Shown: positions 16,297 through 25,729, counted from the first letter of the stretch. The stretch is DNA of 64,000 bases from Amycolatopsis thermalba (GCF_003385215.1 NZ_PQHW01000013.1:25507-89506), one strand, 5' to 3'. Numbers and translations: made by a program. The notes: generated from the sequence alone by a model not told the origin.

Positions 16297-16815
16297 GTGA
16301 CCGCAGGGAACGAATCGGACGACGAGCGCCGCGCCCAGGGCCTGCCCCCGGCGCCGAGCCTGCCGGGCGACGAGGTCGAACGGCCCGAGCCGCCGAAGCC
16401 GGTGCAGGTGTCGTTCTGGTTCTGGGTCGCCTCGGCGGTGGTCCTGGTGATCGCCTACCTGGTCGTGTTCCTGTCCCGGCAACAGGTGATCGACGTCCTG
16501 GTGAAGGCCAACACCGACCCGCAGATCACCCCGGACAAGATCTCCTCCGGCACCACCGTGTTGTTCGCGATGCTGCTGGTCGGCTCGGTGTCGTTCGCGG
16601 CCTTCTTCGTGTTGTTCGCCTGGAAGGCGCGGCAGGGCACCCGCTCCGCCCGCACCGTCCTGACCGTCCTGGTGGCCATCACCCTGGTCTTCCAGTTCGT
16701 GATGCAGGCCTACACCGGCATTTCGCTCATCGCGACGCTGCTCTGCCTGGTCGCGCTCGTGTTGATGTACATCCCGTCGGTGCAGCCGTACTTCCCGAAG
16801 GTCGGCCGCCGGTAG
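16297..16815 (+). CDS. Conserved four-helix membrane protein, function unknown
   Basis: 172 residues: an acidic, proline-rich cytosolic N-terminus (1-38), then four membrane helices at about 40-62, 87-108, 120-140 and 144-160. No catalytic motif is visible. It sits directly after hemB, as does the membrane protein Rv0513 in M. tuberculosis (from memory), so the association with haem genes is conserved over a long distance. GTG start, leaderless -10 at 16284. The next gene begins one base after the stop. Confidence 0.7.
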   Translation: MTAGNESDDERRAQGLPPAPSLPGDEVERPEPPKPVQVSFWFWVASAVVLVIAYLVVFLSRQQVIDVLVKANTDPQITPDKISSGTTVLFAMLLVGSVSFAAFFVLFAWKARQGTRSARTVLTVLVAITLVFQFVMQAYTGISLIATLLCLVALVLMYIPSVQPYFPKVGRR

Positions 16816-16816
16816 C

Positions 16817-17239
16817 GTGACCCGGTACCTGGAGCGCGGAGCGAGCTGGACGGCCCTCGCCTACGGGCCCGGCTTCGCCCTGCTCGGGTTCCTGGCCGAG
16901 CTGCTCACCGGCGCCACGCACACCGTCGCGTGGGTGATCGTCGGCCTCGGCCTGGCCGCGATCACCGCGCCCTGGGTGTACGCGCGGCGCCGGTTCCTCA
17001 CCGTCCAGGTCACCGACGACGCGCTGTGGCAGGGCCGCGAGCGGGTGCCGCTGACGGACATCGCCGAGGTCACCGACGTCGGCGCGCCGGCCGGGGCGCG
17101 CGTCCTCGGCGGCGGCTGGACCACCCCGAACAAGTACGAGGCGCTGCCCATCCGGCTCACCGACGACACGGTCGTCCTCGCCTGGGCCAAGGACGTCGAG
17201 GCGCTGCGGACCGCGCTGCGCGACGCGCGGGCGGCATGA
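16817..17239 (+). CDS. Small membrane protein with a PH-like soluble domain (DUF3093-like?)
   Basis: 140 residues: two membrane helices (about 12-33 and 38-58), then a short beta-rich domain with RFLTVQVTDDALWQGRERVP and VPLTDIAEVTDVG, ending with VLAWAKDVEALRTAL. This plan (two helices, basic RRR turn, strand-rich tail ending in D..AL..AL) recalls DUF3093 and bacterial PH domains, but the match is by eye and weak. GTG start one base after the previous stop. Confidence 0.6.
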   Translation: MTRYLERGASWTALAYGPGFALLGFLAELLTGATHTVAWVIVGLGLAAITAPWVYARRRFLTVQVTDDALWQGRERVPLTDIAEVTDVGAPAGARVLGGGWTTPNKYEALPIRLTDDTVVLAWAKDVEALRTALRDARAA

Positions 17240-17251
17240 GAGGCTGCTCAC

Positions 17252-17596
17252 GTGACTGAACAGCCCCGCCTGAACCAGCCCGTGCGCGCGGTCGTCGCGC
17301 TGGCCGAGGTGCTGCTGGCGGCCGTGGCCGTGTGGGGCGCGTTCCAGTTGTGGCCGCACGGCGTGCACACCGTGGCGGTGACGCTCACCGACGGCACCGT
17401 CCTGACCAGCACGCGCTGGATCGGCAGCTGGATGGCCGGCGCGATCGGCCTCGGCGTGGTCGCCGGGATCCTGCTGGCCGACGCCGTGCGCGAGATCCTG
17501 CTCGCGACGCGGGTCAAGCGCCGCCGCAAGAGCCGCGAAGGCGGCGGCGACGGGGATGACTTCGGCTACTTCGCCGGACACCTGAACCAGGCCTGA
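17252..17596 (+). CDS. Two-helix membrane protein, function unknown
   Basis: 114 residues with helices at about 13-34 and 58-82. Between them lies an outer loop [20 protein letters not shown]. After them comes a very basic cytosolic stretch [15 protein letters not shown] and a short acidic/aromatic end. GTG start, preceded by GAGGCT at 6 bases, a weak leaderless -10. No family recognised. It shares the run of small membrane proteins between hemB and hemL. Confidence 0.6.
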   Translation: MTEQPRLNQPVRAVVALAEVLLAAVAVWGAFQLWPHGVHTVAVTLTDGTVLTSTRWIGSWMAGAIGLGVVAGILLADAVREILLATRVKRRRKSREGGGDGDDFGYFAGHLNQA

Positions 17597-17621
17597 CGAG
17601 GCTTTTGCAAGACTGGGGTCT

Positions 17622-18923
17622 GTGACGCAAGAAGTCGACAAGTCCAGGGCATGGTTCGACCGCGCCGCCGCGGTGACCCCCGGCGGCGTGAACTCCCCGG
17701 TGCGGGCGTTCAACTCGGTGGGCGGCACGCCGCGGTTCATGGTGCGCGGCGAGGGCCCGTACCTGTGGGACGCCGACGGCAACCGCTACGTGGACCTGGT
17801 GTCCTCCTGGGGGCCGATGATCCTCGGGCACGCGCACCCGGCGGTCGTCGAAGCCGCGCGGGAGGCCGCGAGCTCGGGCCTGTCGTTCGGCACGCCGACC
17901 ATCGGTGAGGTCGAGCTGGCCGAGGAGATCATCGACCGGGTCGACCCGGTGCACCAGGTGCGGTTGGTCAACTCCGGCACCGAGGCGACGATGAGCGCGA
18001 TCCGGCTGGCCCGCGGGTTCACCGGCCGCAGCAAGATCGTCAAGTTCGCCGGCTGCTACCACGGGCACGTCGACGCGCTGCTCGCCCAGGCCGGGTCCGG
18101 CGTCGCCACGCTCGGCCTGCCGACCTCGCCCGGCGTGACCGGCGCGCAGGCCGCGGACACGATCGTGCTGCCCTACAACGACATCGAGGCCGTGCGGCAG
18201 TCCTTCGCGGACAACCCGGACTCGATCGCCGCGATCATCACCGAGGCCGCCGCCGGCAACATGGGCGCCGTCGCGCCCGGCCCGGACTTCAACGCCCAGC
18301 TGCGCGACCTCGCGCACGAGCACGGCGCGCTGCTGATCATGGACGAGGTCATGACCGGTTTCCGGGTGTCCCGGTCCGGCTGGTTCGGCATCGAGGGCGT
18401 GCCCGGCGACCTCTACACGTTCGGCAAGGTCATGTCCGGCGGGCTGCCCGCCGCGGCGTTCGGCGGCCGCTCGGACGTGATGGCGCGGCTCGCGCCGACC
18501 GGCCCGGTCTACCAGGCCGGCACGCTGTCCGGGAACCCGGTCGCGGTGGCCGCCGGCCTGGCGGCCCTGCGCGCGGCCGACGACGAGGTGTACCGCTGCC
18601 TCGACGCCAACTCGCAGCGCCTGGGCGCGTTGTTCACCGAGGCCCTGAACAAGGCGGGCGTGCCGCACCACGTGGCCTACGCCGGGAACCTGCTCAGCGT
18701 GTTCTTCCGCGAGGAGCCGGTGCGCAACTACCACGACGCCACCAGCTCGGACACCTGGCGTTTCCCGCCGTTCTTCCACGCCCTGCTGGAGCGCGGCGTG
18801 TACGGCCCGCCGAGCGCGTACGAGGCGTGGTTCGTCAACTCCGTGATGGACGACGCGGCGTTCGAGGTCATCGAGGCCGCGCTGCCGGCGGCCGCCAAGG
18901 CCGCGGCGGAGGCGCGACAGTGA
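17622..18923 (+). CDS. hemL: Glutamate-1-semialdehyde 2,1-aminomutase
   Basis: 433 residues, a PLP aminotransferase-fold enzyme that turns glutamate-1-semialdehyde into 5-aminolevulinate for Hem[19 protein letters not shown] holds the pyridine-binding Asp, and [17 protein letters not shown] holds the PLP lysine K269. N-terminal [12 protein letters not shown] and [18 protein letters not shown] are family signatures. GTG start, preceded by AAGACT at 7 bases. Its stop overlaps the phosphatase gene by 4 bases. Together with hemA, hemB, hemC and hemD it completes the route from glutamyl-tRNA to uroporphyrinogen III. Confidence 0.96.
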   Translation: MTQEVDKSRAWFDRAAAVTPGGVNSPVRAFNSVGGTPRFMVRGEGPYLWDADGNRYVDLVSSWGPMILGHAHPAVVEAAREAASSGLSFGTPTIGEVELAEEIIDRVDPVHQVRLVNSGTEATMSAIRLARGFTGRSKIVKFAGCYHGHVDALLAQAGSGVATLGLPTSPGVTGAQAADTIVLPYNDIEAVRQSFADNPDSIAAIITEAAAGNMGAVAPGPDFNAQLRDLAHEHGALLIMDEVMTGFRVSRSGWFGIEGVPGDLYTFGKVMSGGLPAAAFGGRSDVMARLAPTGPVYQAGTLSGNPVAVAAGLAALRAADDEVYRCLDANSQRLGALFTEALNKAGVPHHVAYAGNLLSVFFREEPVRNYHDATSSDTWRFPPFFHALLERGVYGPPSAYEAWFVNSVMDDAAFEVIEAALPAAAKAAAEARQ

Positions 18924-19546
18924 CGACCATCGTGCACCTGCTGCGGCACGGGGAAGTGCACAACCCGGACGGGATCCTCTACGGTCGCCTCCCCGGCTTC
19001 CACCTGTCCGAGCGCGGCCGCCGCCAGGCGCTCACCGTCGCCGAGGCGGTCGCCGCCCACGACATCGCCTACGTCGTCTCCTCGCCGCTGCAGCGCGCGC
19101 AGGAGACGGCGGCGCCGATCGCCGCGGCCCACCGGCTCGACGTGCAGACCGACGAGCGGCTGATCGAGGCGGGCAACGCGTTCGAGGGGCAGAAGGTCGC
19201 TGTCGGCGACGGCGCGCTGCGCCAGCCGCGGCACTGGCCGAAGCTGCGCAACCCGTTCGTGCCGTCGTGGGGCGAGCCGTACGTGGAGATCGCGCACCGG
19301 ATGCTCGGCGCGGTCCTGCGGGCCCGCTCGAAGGCCGAGGGGCACGAGGCGTTGTGCGTGTCGCACCAGCTGCCGATCTGGACGCTGCGCCGGTTCCTCG
19401 AGGCCAAGCCGCTGTGGCACGACCCGCGCCGCCGCCAGTGCTCGCTCGCGTCGCTGACCAGCCTGGTCTTCCAGGGCGAGGAGCTGGTGAAGATCGTCTA
19501 CAGCGAACCGGCCGGCGCCACCGACCCGAAGGTGACCGGAGCATGA
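18920..19546 (+). CDS. Histidine phosphatase family protein
   Basis: 208 residues of the phosphoglycerate-mutase-like superfamily. [11 protein letters not shown] near residues 6-14 holds the phospho-accepting His in [16 protein letters not shown] is the second block; [17 protein letters not shown] supplies the second His; and a Glu lies in [10 protein letters not shown]. The GTG overlaps the hemL stop (gtga), so the longer frame from 18827 is not the start. It ends in overlap with the TlpA-like gene. The order hemL, phosphatase, tlpA, ccdA, resB, ccsB matches Rv0524-Rv0529. The substrate is unknown. Confidence 0.85.
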   Translation: MTTIVHLLRHGEVHNPDGILYGRLPGFHLSERGRRQALTVAEAVAAHDIAYVVSSPLQRAQETAAPIAAAHRLDVQTDERLIEAGNAFEGQKVAVGDGALRQPRHWPKLRNPFVPSWGEPYVEIAHRMLGAVLRARSKAEGHEALCVSHQLPIWTLRRFLEAKPLWHDPRRRQCSLASLTSLVFQGEELVKIVYSEPAGATDPKVTGA

Positions 19547-20118
19547 AGCGGATCCTCGCGGCCGTCCTGGCGAGCGTGTTCGTGCTCGCCGGGTGCAGCA
19601 CGGGCAACGACGCGGTGTCGCAGGGCAGCAACTTCGAGTTCGTCGCGCCCGGCGGCAAGACCGACATCCTCTACGAGGGCGCCGACCGGCAGCCGATCCC
19701 GAACCTGTCCGGCGAGGACCTGATGACCGAGGGCAAGACCATCTCGGTCGCGGACTACGCCGGCAAGGTCGTGGTGATCAACATCTGGGGCCAGTGGTGC
19801 GCGCCGTGCCGCACCGAGGCGCCCGAGCTGGAGAAGCTCTACCTGGCGCACCAGGACAAGGGCGTGCAGGTCCTCGGCCTCGACGTCCGCGACGACGACC
19901 GCTCGGCGCCGCAGGACTTCGTGCGCAACCGGCAGCTGACCTACCCGTCCATCTACGACCCGCCGGGCCGCAGCCTGCTCCAGCTGTCCGGCTACCCGCG
20001 CAACGTCGTGCCGTCCACGATCATCCTGGACAAGCAGCAGCGGGTGGCCGCGGTCTACCTGCGGTCGATCCTGGCGAGCGACATCGAGCCGGTGGTTCAG
20101 CGGCTCGCCGCCGAGTAG
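19543..20118 (+). CDS. TlpA/ResA-like lipoprotein thioredoxin for cytochrome c maturation
   Basis: 191 residues. The signal peptide ends in lipobox LAGC, with C18 becoming the lipidated residue, so the protein sits on the outer face of the membrane. The thioredoxin domain has WGQWCAPCRTEAPELEK with the redox pair C86/C89. It would reduce apocytochrome c cysteines before haem attachment, using electrons from CcdA. The ATG at 19543 overlaps the phosphatase stop by 4 bases. Its 3' end overlaps the convergent membrane gene by 22 bases. Confidence 0.88.
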   Translation: MKRILAAVLASVFVLAGCSTGNDAVSQGSNFEFVAPGGKTDILYEGADRQPIPNLSGEDLMTEGKTISVADYAGKVVVINIWGQWCAPCRTEAPELEKLYLAHQDKGVQVLGLDVRDDDRSAPQDFVRNRQLTYPSIYDPPGRSLLQLSGYPRNVVPSTIILDKQQRVAAVYLRSILASDIEPVVQRLAAE

Positions 20119-20624
20119 CCGGAACGCAGGAAGACGCCGCAGGCCAGCGCGCCGCCGAACACCAGCAGCGCCGTGCCCACGACCGACGGCGGGTACGGCG
20201 TCGCGAGGTGGTGCGACACCCGCGCCCACTGGTGGATCGCCACGGCGGCGGCCGCGGCGGACAGCGTGAGGGCGGTCGCGCCGAGCGCCGCGCCCCACGG
20301 CCCGGCGTCGCGCAGGACGATCACCAGCACCGCGATCAGGCCGGCCACCTGGACCAGCGGCAGGTTCACCACCTCGGGCCGGGCCGGCAACCAGTCCAGC
20401 AGCAGCACCAGTCCGGCCGAGCCGAGCACACCGCCCGCGGCCGGCAGCACCCCCGTCGACCAGTGGAAGCGCAGCGCCAGCCACGGTGCCGCGGCGACGA
20501 GCGCGCAGCAGAGCAGGAACGCGTAGGAGGCGGGACGGCTCAGGTCGACGCGGGTGATTTCCCACACCAGCGGCGCCCCGGTCAGCACGGACAGCAACGC
20601 GTGGACACGCAGCGGAATCGTCAT
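20097..20624 (-). CDS. Multi-helix membrane protein, function unknown
   Basis: 175 residues with about five hydrophobic segments and few charges (for example ASYAFLLCCALVAAAPWLAL and VAGLIAVLVIVLRDAGP). A small N-terminal part MTIPLRVHALLSVLTG starts at the ATG at 20624. It lies between tlpA and ccdA but on the opposite strand, so it interrupts an otherwise collinear ccs cluster. No family recognised. Coding is supported by the consistent hydrophobic pattern and length. Confidence 0.6.
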   Translation of the reverse strand: MTIPLRVHALLSVLTGAPLVWEITRVDLSRPASYAFLLCCALVAAAPWLALRFHWSTGVLPAAGGVLGSAGLVLLLDWLPARPEVVNLPLVQVAGLIAVLVIVLRDAGPWGAALGATALTLSAAAAAVAIHQWARVSHHLATPYPPSVVGTALLVFGGALACGVFLRSGYSAASR

Positions 20625-20733
20625 GGCCGAAAAGGTATGGTGCGGACCACGGGGCCGGCTTCGGTCGAAGGGCTCGCCGTCCTCGGCCGATCGGCCGACC
20701 CCATCCCGGTGAACTCACACCGAACTCACTGCT

Positions 20734-20739
20734 TACCCT
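20734..20739 (+). promoter_or_regulatory. -10 element of a leaderless ccdA transcript
   Basis: TACCCT lies 6 bases before the ccdA GTG. gaactcac repeats occur about 15-25 bases further upstream. No Shine-Dalgarno. Confidence 0.5.
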
Positions 20740-20745
20740 CGAACC

Positions 20746-21519
20746 GTGAACTCCGTGACCGAGCTGGCGACCTCCGGGCCGCTGCTGCTCGCCGCCGGGG
20801 TCGCCCTGCTCGCGGGTGCCATCTCGTTCGCCTCGCCGTGCGTCGTCCCGCTCGTGCCGGGTTACCTCGCCTACCTCGCCGCGCTGGTCGGCGCCGACGC
20901 CCCGGCCGTGACCGCGGACGAGGACCGCAAGAAGGGCCGCTACGCGGTCGTCGGCGCGGCCGCCCTGTTCGTGCTCGGGTTCACCGTCGTGTTCGCCGCG
21001 GGGGTGGGCAGCCTGGTGTGGCTCGCCGACGCGCTGCTGGTCAACCAGGACCTGCTGCAGCGCGTCGGCGGCGTGGTCACCATCGCGATGGCCCTGGTCT
21101 TCCTCGGTCTCATCCCGGCGCTGCAGCGCGACGTCCGGTCGCACCGCGTGCCGCGCGGCGGTCTGCTCGGCGCGCCGCTGCTGGGCGCGGTGTTCGGGCT
21201 CGGCTGGACGCCGTGCATCGGCCCGACGCTGTCCGGCGTGCTCGCGCTGGCCGCGGGCACCGGCTCCAGCGGCGCCCGCGGGTTCCTGCTGGTCCTGGTC
21301 TACTGCCTCGGCCTGGGCCTGCCGTTCCTGCTCATCGCGTTCGGCGCGCGCTGGGCCGTGCGCGCCACCGACTGGCTGCGCCGCAACGGCCGCCGCGTCC
21401 AGATCTTCGGCGGCGTGCTGCTGCTCGTCGTCGGTGTCCTGCTGGTCACCGGCCTGTGGGGCGAGCTGGTCAGCTGGCTGCGGGACGCCTTCGTCACGGA
21501 CACGGTGCTGCCGCTGTGA
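20746..21519 (+). CDS. ccdA: Cytochrome c biogenesis protein CcdA
   Basis: 257 residues, six or seven membrane helices. CcdA carries reducing power from cytosolic thioredoxin to outer TlpA/ResA-type proteins. The two transport cysteines are in ISFASPCVVPLVPGYLAYL (C32) and FGLGWTPCIGPTLSG (C157), each in the conserved proline setting. GTG start with a leaderless -10. The stop overlaps resB by 4 bases (gtga). It heads the ccdA-resB-ccsB-ATPase operon. Confidence 0.95.
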   Translation: MNSVTELATSGPLLLAAGVALLAGAISFASPCVVPLVPGYLAYLAALVGADAPAVTADEDRKKGRYAVVGAAALFVLGFTVVFAAGVGSLVWLADALLVNQDLLQRVGGVVTIAMALVFLGLIPALQRDVRSHRVPRGGLLGAPLLGAVFGLGWTPCIGPTLSGVLALAAGTGSSGARGFLLVLVYCLGLGLPFLLIAFGARWAVRATDWLRRNGRRVQIFGGVLLLVVGVLLVTGLWGELVSWLRDAFVTDTVLPL

Positions 21520-23114
21520 CCGCCACCGAAGCGCCCCCGGACCCCAAGCCCTACCGCAACTCGCCCGCCCAGCGCGTGCTGGCGTTCCTGCGCAACACCT
21601 GGCGCGGGCTCACCGCGATGCGCACCGCGCTGATCCTGCTGTTCCTGCTCGCGCTCGCCGCGCTGCCCGGCGCCCTGCTGCCGCAGCGCACGCTCAACGC
21701 CCCGAAGACCGAGCAGTACATCGCCGACCACGGCTGGTGGGGCACGCTGCTGGACCGCCTGCAGTTCTTCGACGTCTACTCCAGCGTCTGGTTCTCGGCG
21801 ATCTACCTGCTGCTGATGATCTCGCTGGTCGGCTGCCTGCTGCCGCGCAGCGTCGAGTACTTCCGGTCGATGCGCGCCAAGCCGGTGCTCACCCCGCGCA
21901 ACCTGGCCCGGCTGCCGCACTTCGCCAAGGCCACCACCCCGCGCGACCCCGACGAGGTACTGGCCGCCGCTCGCGCCCGGCTCAAGGGCTGGCGCGCCGT
22001 CGAGCGCGCGGAGGACGACGGCGCCCGCACGATCAGCGCCGAGCGCGGCTACCTCCGCGAGACCGGCAACCTGGTCTTCCACTTCGGGATGCTCGGGCTG
22101 ATCATCGCGTTCGCGCTGGGCAAGATGTACACCTACGAGGGCCAGGTGATCGTCCAGGCCAACGGGTCCCAGTTCTGCAACTCCGGGATCTACGCCTACG
22201 ACTCGTTCACCCCCGGGCTGCGGGTCGACGGCACCGACCTCAACCCGTTCTGCGTCAAGGTGAACGACTTCACCGCCGAGTTCACCGAGGCCGGCCAGCC
22301 CATCCAGTACAGGTCGAACGTCCAGTACCAGGCGGGCGTGGACCTGGAGACCGGCACCTGGCGCGACTACCTGCTCGAGGTCAACTCGCCGCTGCGGCTG
22401 GCCGGCGACCGCGTCTACCTGCTCGGCAACGGCTACTCGCCGATCTTCACAGTCACCTGGCCGGACGGCACGACCCGCACGCAGGCGACGCAGTGGCGCC
22501 CGACCGACGGCACCGCGACGCTGAACGAGGGTGCGACCAAGTTCGACCCGCCCAACATCACCGACCCGTTCGAGCGGCGCACCAAGCAGCTCGCGATCAC
22601 CGGCCTGTTCGCGCCGGACGGGCTGCTGCACGGCGGCGTGCTGACCGGCGGCGGGCCGGAGCTGACCAACCCGATGGTCGCGGTCGACGTGATGCGCGGC
22701 GACCTCGGCCTGGACTCCGGGCAGAGCCAGTCGATCTTCTCCATCGACCAGTCCATGGTGGACGACGGCCGCCTCACCCGGGTCGCCCGCTCGAACCTGA
22801 ACGTCGGCCAGTCGGTCACCCTGGACGACGGCACCGTGGTGCGGTTCGACGGGGTGCAGCGCTTCGTGTCGCTGCAGATCTCGCACGACCCGACCCAGAC
22901 GTACGTGCTGGGGTTCGCCGTCGTCATGTTCGTCGGCCTCGGGTTGTCGTTGCTGATCAAACGCCGGAGGCTGTGGGTGCGGGTCGCCCCGGGCGCCGAG
23001 GCCGGGACGGGTACCGTGGTCGAGGTGGGCGGGCTCGCCCGCACCGACCAGGCGGGCTACGGCGAGGAGTTCACCCGGATCGCGGACGAGCTGCTCACAG
23101 GCAAACGGAGGTAA
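21516..23114 (+). CDS. resB: Cytochrome c biogenesis protein ResB (System II haem ligation)
   Basis: 532 residues. Three N-terminal helices (about 30-50, 85-105 and 178-198) precede a large outer domain, and a fourth helix lies near 465-487 (YVLGFAVVMFVGLGLSLLIK). LPGALLPQRTLNAPKTEQYI and FDVYSSVWFSAIYLLLMISL are ResB signatures. ResB joins CcsB to form the haem exporter and ligase that attaches haem to CxxCH of c-type cytochromes. GTG start in overlap with ccdA. ccsB begins directly after the stop. Confidence 0.95.
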   Translation: MTATEAPPDPKPYRNSPAQRVLAFLRNTWRGLTAMRTALILLFLLALAALPGALLPQRTLNAPKTEQYIADHGWWGTLLDRLQFFDVYSSVWFSAIYLLLMISLVGCLLPRSVEYFRSMRAKPVLTPRNLARLPHFAKATTPRDPDEVLAAARARLKGWRAVERAEDDGARTISAERGYLRETGNLVFHFGMLGLIIAFALGKMYTYEGQVIVQANGSQFCNSGIYAYDSFTPGLRVDGTDLNPFCVKVNDFTAEFTEAGQPIQYRSNVQYQAGVDLETGTWRDYLLEVNSPLRLAGDRVYLLGNGYSPIFTVTWPDGTTRTQATQWRPTDGTATLNEGATKFDPPNITDPFERRTKQLAITGLFAPDGLLHGGVLTGGGPELTNPMVAVDVMRGDLGLDSGQSQSIFSIDQSMVDDGRLTRVARSNLNVGQSVTLDDGTVVRFDGVQRFVSLQISHDPTQTYVLGFAVVMFVGLGLSLLIKRRRLWVRVAPGAEAGTGTVVEVGGLARTDQAGYGEEFTRIADELLTGKRR

Positions 23115-24119
23115 GTGGCAATGCCGGGCGCTGCTGTTAATGAGACGTTGTCCCAGTACAGCGACTGGTCCTACACGACAGCGACGGCCATCTACGTACT
23201 GGCGCTGGTCTTCTTCCTCATCGAACAGTCCTTCGGCGCCAAGGGGCGCCGCGCGGCCGAGCGCACCCGGGAGCGGGCGCGTGAACTGGTCGGCGCCGGT
23301 GGTCCGGGCACCACCGAGACCGTCACCCCTCCGGCTGAAACTCCCGCGGACCGGGCCGCCCGTGGCCGCGCCGAGCGCATCGGCCGGATGGGTGCCGCGC
23401 TGACCGTCCTGGGCGTGCTGCTGCACCTGGCCGCGCTGATGCTGCGTGGTCTGGCGACGCACCGCGTGCCGTGGGGCAACATGTACGAATACATCATGGC
23501 GGTGACCTTCATCGCCGTGGTGACCTGGCTCGTGGTGATCCGCAAGTTCCCGGCCCGCCACCTGTCCGGCTTCCTGCTGCTGCCGGTGGTCATCCTGATG
23601 TTCGTCGGCGGCACGATGCTCTACACCGTGGCCGCGCCGGTCCAGCCCGCGCTGCAGTCGTACTGGCTGATCATCCACGTGTCCGCGGCGGCCGCGTCGT
23701 CCGGCATCTTCCTGGTGCCCGGCGTCGCCAGCATCCTCTACCTGATCCGCACCGCGCACGAGCGCAACCCGAAGCGCTTCGCCCGGTTCGGGTCGCGACT
23801 GCCCGCCGCCGACGTGCTCGACCGCATCGCCTACCGCACCACCGTGTTCGCGTTCCCGCTGTTCACCTTCGGTGTGCTGTGCGGCGCCGTGTGGGCCGAG
23901 GCCGCGTGGGGCCGGTTCTGGGGCTGGGACCCGAAGGAGACCACCGCGTTCATCGCGTGGGTCGTCTACGCCGCCTACCTGCACTCGCGGGCCACGGCGG
24001 GCTGGCGCGGCACCCGCGCCGCGGTCATCAACACCCTCGGATTCGCGGTGACGGTGTTCAACCTGTTCTTCGTCAACCTCGTCACCACGGGCCTGCATTC
24101 CTACGCCGGGGTCGGCTGA
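23115..24119 (+). CDS. ccsB: c-type cytochrome biogenesis protein CcsB (CcsA/ResC)
   Basis: 334 residues, about eight membrane helices. The tryptophan-rich haem motif is WGRFWGWDPKETTAFIAWVV near 270, with HGTP-like WGNMYEYIM near 118 and a conserved His in the helix of SYWLIIHVSAAAASSGIF. CcsB presents haem at the outer face for ligation by ResB. The start is GTG at 23115 or ATG at 23121; aaacggaggtaa fits the ATG at least as well. The stop overlaps the ATPase gene. Confidence 0.95.
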   Translation: MAMPGAAVNETLSQYSDWSYTTATAIYVLALVFFLIEQSFGAKGRRAAERTRERARELVGAGGPGTTETVTPPAETPADRAARGRAERIGRMGAALTVLGVLLHLAALMLRGLATHRVPWGNMYEYIMAVTFIAVVTWLVVIRKFPARHLSGFLLLPVVILMFVGGTMLYTVAAPVQPALQSYWLIIHVSAAAASSGIFLVPGVASILYLIRTAHERNPKRFARFGSRLPAADVLDRIAYRTTVFAFPLFTFGVLCGAVWAEAAWGRFWGWDPKETTAFIAWVVYAAYLHSRATAGWRGTRAAVINTLGFAVTVFNLFFVNLVTTGLHSYAGVG

Positions 24120-25216
24120 TGACCGAGCCGCGCGAACCCGAGTCCTACTTCTCCGACGAACGAACCGACTCCACCTCGCACCCGGCTCCTCCACCGCCGC
24201 GGCACCAGCAGCCCGGCTACGACCCGAACCTGCCCCCGCTGCACCAGCAGTACGGGCAGCCGCAGTACCCGTACCCGCCGTTGCCGCAGCCGTCCCGGCC
24301 GCGTCACGCCGCGCCCGAGCGCCCCGTGCGGCCGCCGAAGCGCGTGCCCCAGTCGGGCTGGCGCAAGGCGGTCTACCTGGCCTCCGGCAAGCTGATCAAC
24401 CCGGGGGAGAGCCCGCTGGAGCAGCGGCAGCGTGAGCTGGTCGCGCGGGTGAACCAGCCGCTGCGCGGGTGCTTCCGGATCGCGATGCTGAGCCTCAAGG
24501 GCGGCGTCGGCAAGACCACGATCACCACCACGCTCGGCTCGACGTTCGCCGCGCTGCGCGGCGACCGGGTGATCGCGGTGGACGCGAACCCGGACCGCGG
24601 CACGCTGTCGCAGAAGATCCCGATCGAGACCACGGCGACGGTGCGCCACCTGCTGCGGGACGCGGACAAGATCACCCGCTACAGCGATGTCCGCGCCTAC
24701 ACCTCACAGGGGTCGAGCCGGCTGGAGATCCTCGCCAGCGAGCAGGACCCGGCGGTGTCGGAGGCGTTCTCCGAAAGCGACTACCTGCGCACGGTCAACC
24801 TGCTGGAGCACTTCTACAACATCGTGCTCACCGACTGCGGCACCGGCCTGATGCACTCGGCGATGAAGGGCGTGCTGGACGCGGCCGACGCGCTGGTGGT
24901 GGTGTCGTCCGGGTCGGTGGACGGATCGCGCAGCGCGTCGGCGACCCTGGACTGGTTGGATGCCCACGGCTACGGTGACCTGGTGAAACGGTCGGTGACC
25001 GTGATCAACTCGGTGCGCCCGAAGGCCGGTTCGGTGGACTTGGACAAGCTGGCCGCGCACTTCGCGGCCCGGACCAGGGCGGTGTGCCGGATCCCGTTCG
25101 ACCCGCACCTGGAAGAGGGTGCGGAGATCGAGCTGGAGCGCCTGACGCCGGAGACGCGCATGGCGCTGCTGGAGCTGGCGGCCACCATGGCGGACGCCTT
25201 CCCCGGTAAACGCTAG
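24119..25216 (+). CDS. MinD/ParA-family ATPase with a proline-rich N-terminus
   Basis: 365 residues. Residues 1-90 are disordered, rich in Pro, Gln and Tyr (PPLHQQYGQPQYPYPPLPQP). From about 118 there is a deviant Walker A P-loop, LSLKGGVGKTTITTTLGS, then VIAVDANPDRGTL (switch I) and VLTDCGTGLMHSAMKG (Walker B/switch II). The plan is that of EspI-like ATPases and of M. tuberculosis Rv0530, which also follows ccsA (from memory). The conserved position suggests a role tied to cytochrome maturation or membrane assembly, but none is proven. ATG overlaps the ccsB stop by one base. Confidence 0.82.
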   Translation: MTEPREPESYFSDERTDSTSHPAPPPPRHQQPGYDPNLPPLHQQYGQPQYPYPPLPQPSRPRHAAPERPVRPPKRVPQSGWRKAVYLASGKLINPGESPLEQRQRELVARVNQPLRGCFRIAMLSLKGGVGKTTITTTLGSTFAALRGDRVIAVDANPDRGTLSQKIPIETTATVRHLLRDADKITRYSDVRAYTSQGSSRLEILASEQDPAVSEAFSESDYLRTVNLLEHFYNIVLTDCGTGLMHSAMKGVLDAADALVVVSSGSVDGSRSASATLDWLDAHGYGDLVKRSVTVINSVRPKAGSVDLDKLAAHFAARTRAVCRIPFDPHLEEGAEIELERLTPETRMALLELAATMADAFPGKR

Positions 25217-25217
25217 G

Positions 25218-25391
25218 TCAGTCGTCCTCGGACTTCGGCGGCTTCCGCTCGCCGAGCTTGCGCAGGAACTCGGGGTCGTCGTCCGGCGCGACGGTCGCCC
25301 GCGAGGACACCCCGACGTGCTCGGGGCCGAAGGCCCGCCACAACAGGACAGCGATGGTGAGCGCGCCGATCGCTGCGAGCAGGTAGATCAT
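25218..25391 (-). CDS. Small single-helix membrane protein, 57 aa
   Basis: MIYLLAAIGALTIAVLLWRA forms one membrane helix. It is followed by a short acidic tail with PDDDPEFLRKLGERKPPKSE. The ATG at 25391 is preceded by gggagcgggg on the minus strand. It converges with the MinD-like gene, the stops being one base apart. A longer in-frame start at 25646 would overlap the bldC region and has no support. Function unknown; the pattern (one helix, acidic FLRKL tail) looks real. Confidence 0.6.
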   Translation of the reverse strand: MIYLLAAIGALTIAVLLWRAFGPEHVGVSSRATVAPDDDPEFLRKLGERKPPKSEDD

Positions 25392-25519
25392 CCCCGCTCC
25401 CTTCCGAGTGCGTTGGCGGAACTGCTGTACCGAGGGTAACCCCTCCGGCGTGAGTTCCGGATGACGCGCCCGGGCCCCGCGGGTCCGGCTGGGCCGGTCC
25501 GCGGGGTTTCGCCACGTGG

Positions 25520-25729
25520 TCAGACGCGAGCCGGCTCGTTCGCGTCCGTGGTGAGCTCGGCCAGCAGGGCGTTGACCTCGGACTCCCGGAACCGCCGGTG
25601 CCCACCGGGGGTGCGGATCGAGCCGATGCGGCCCGCGGTCGCCCACCGGGTCACGGTCTTCGGGTCCACCCGGAACAACGCGGCGACTTCGCCGGGCGTC
25701 AGCAGGCGCCCTCCCGTGCTAGCGGTCAT
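25520..25729 (-). CDS. bldC: BldC, MerR-like DNA-binding developmental regulator
   Basis: 69 residues, a stand-alone MerR-type winged helix without an effector domain. LLTPGEVAALFRVDPKTVTR is the helix-turn-helix and SIRTPGGHRRFRESEV the wing, both near-identical to Streptomyces BldC as I remember it. BldC binds direct repeats and delays the onset of sporulation in Streptomyces. The ATG at 25729 follows gaaggaggcgg on the minus strand, a strong ribosome site. Together with the BldN-like sigma factor it shows that the organism has the bld regulatory network. Confidence 0.93.
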   Translation of the reverse strand: MTASTGGRLLTPGEVAALFRVDPKTVTRWATAGRIGSIRTPGGHRRFRESEVNALLAELTTDANEPARV

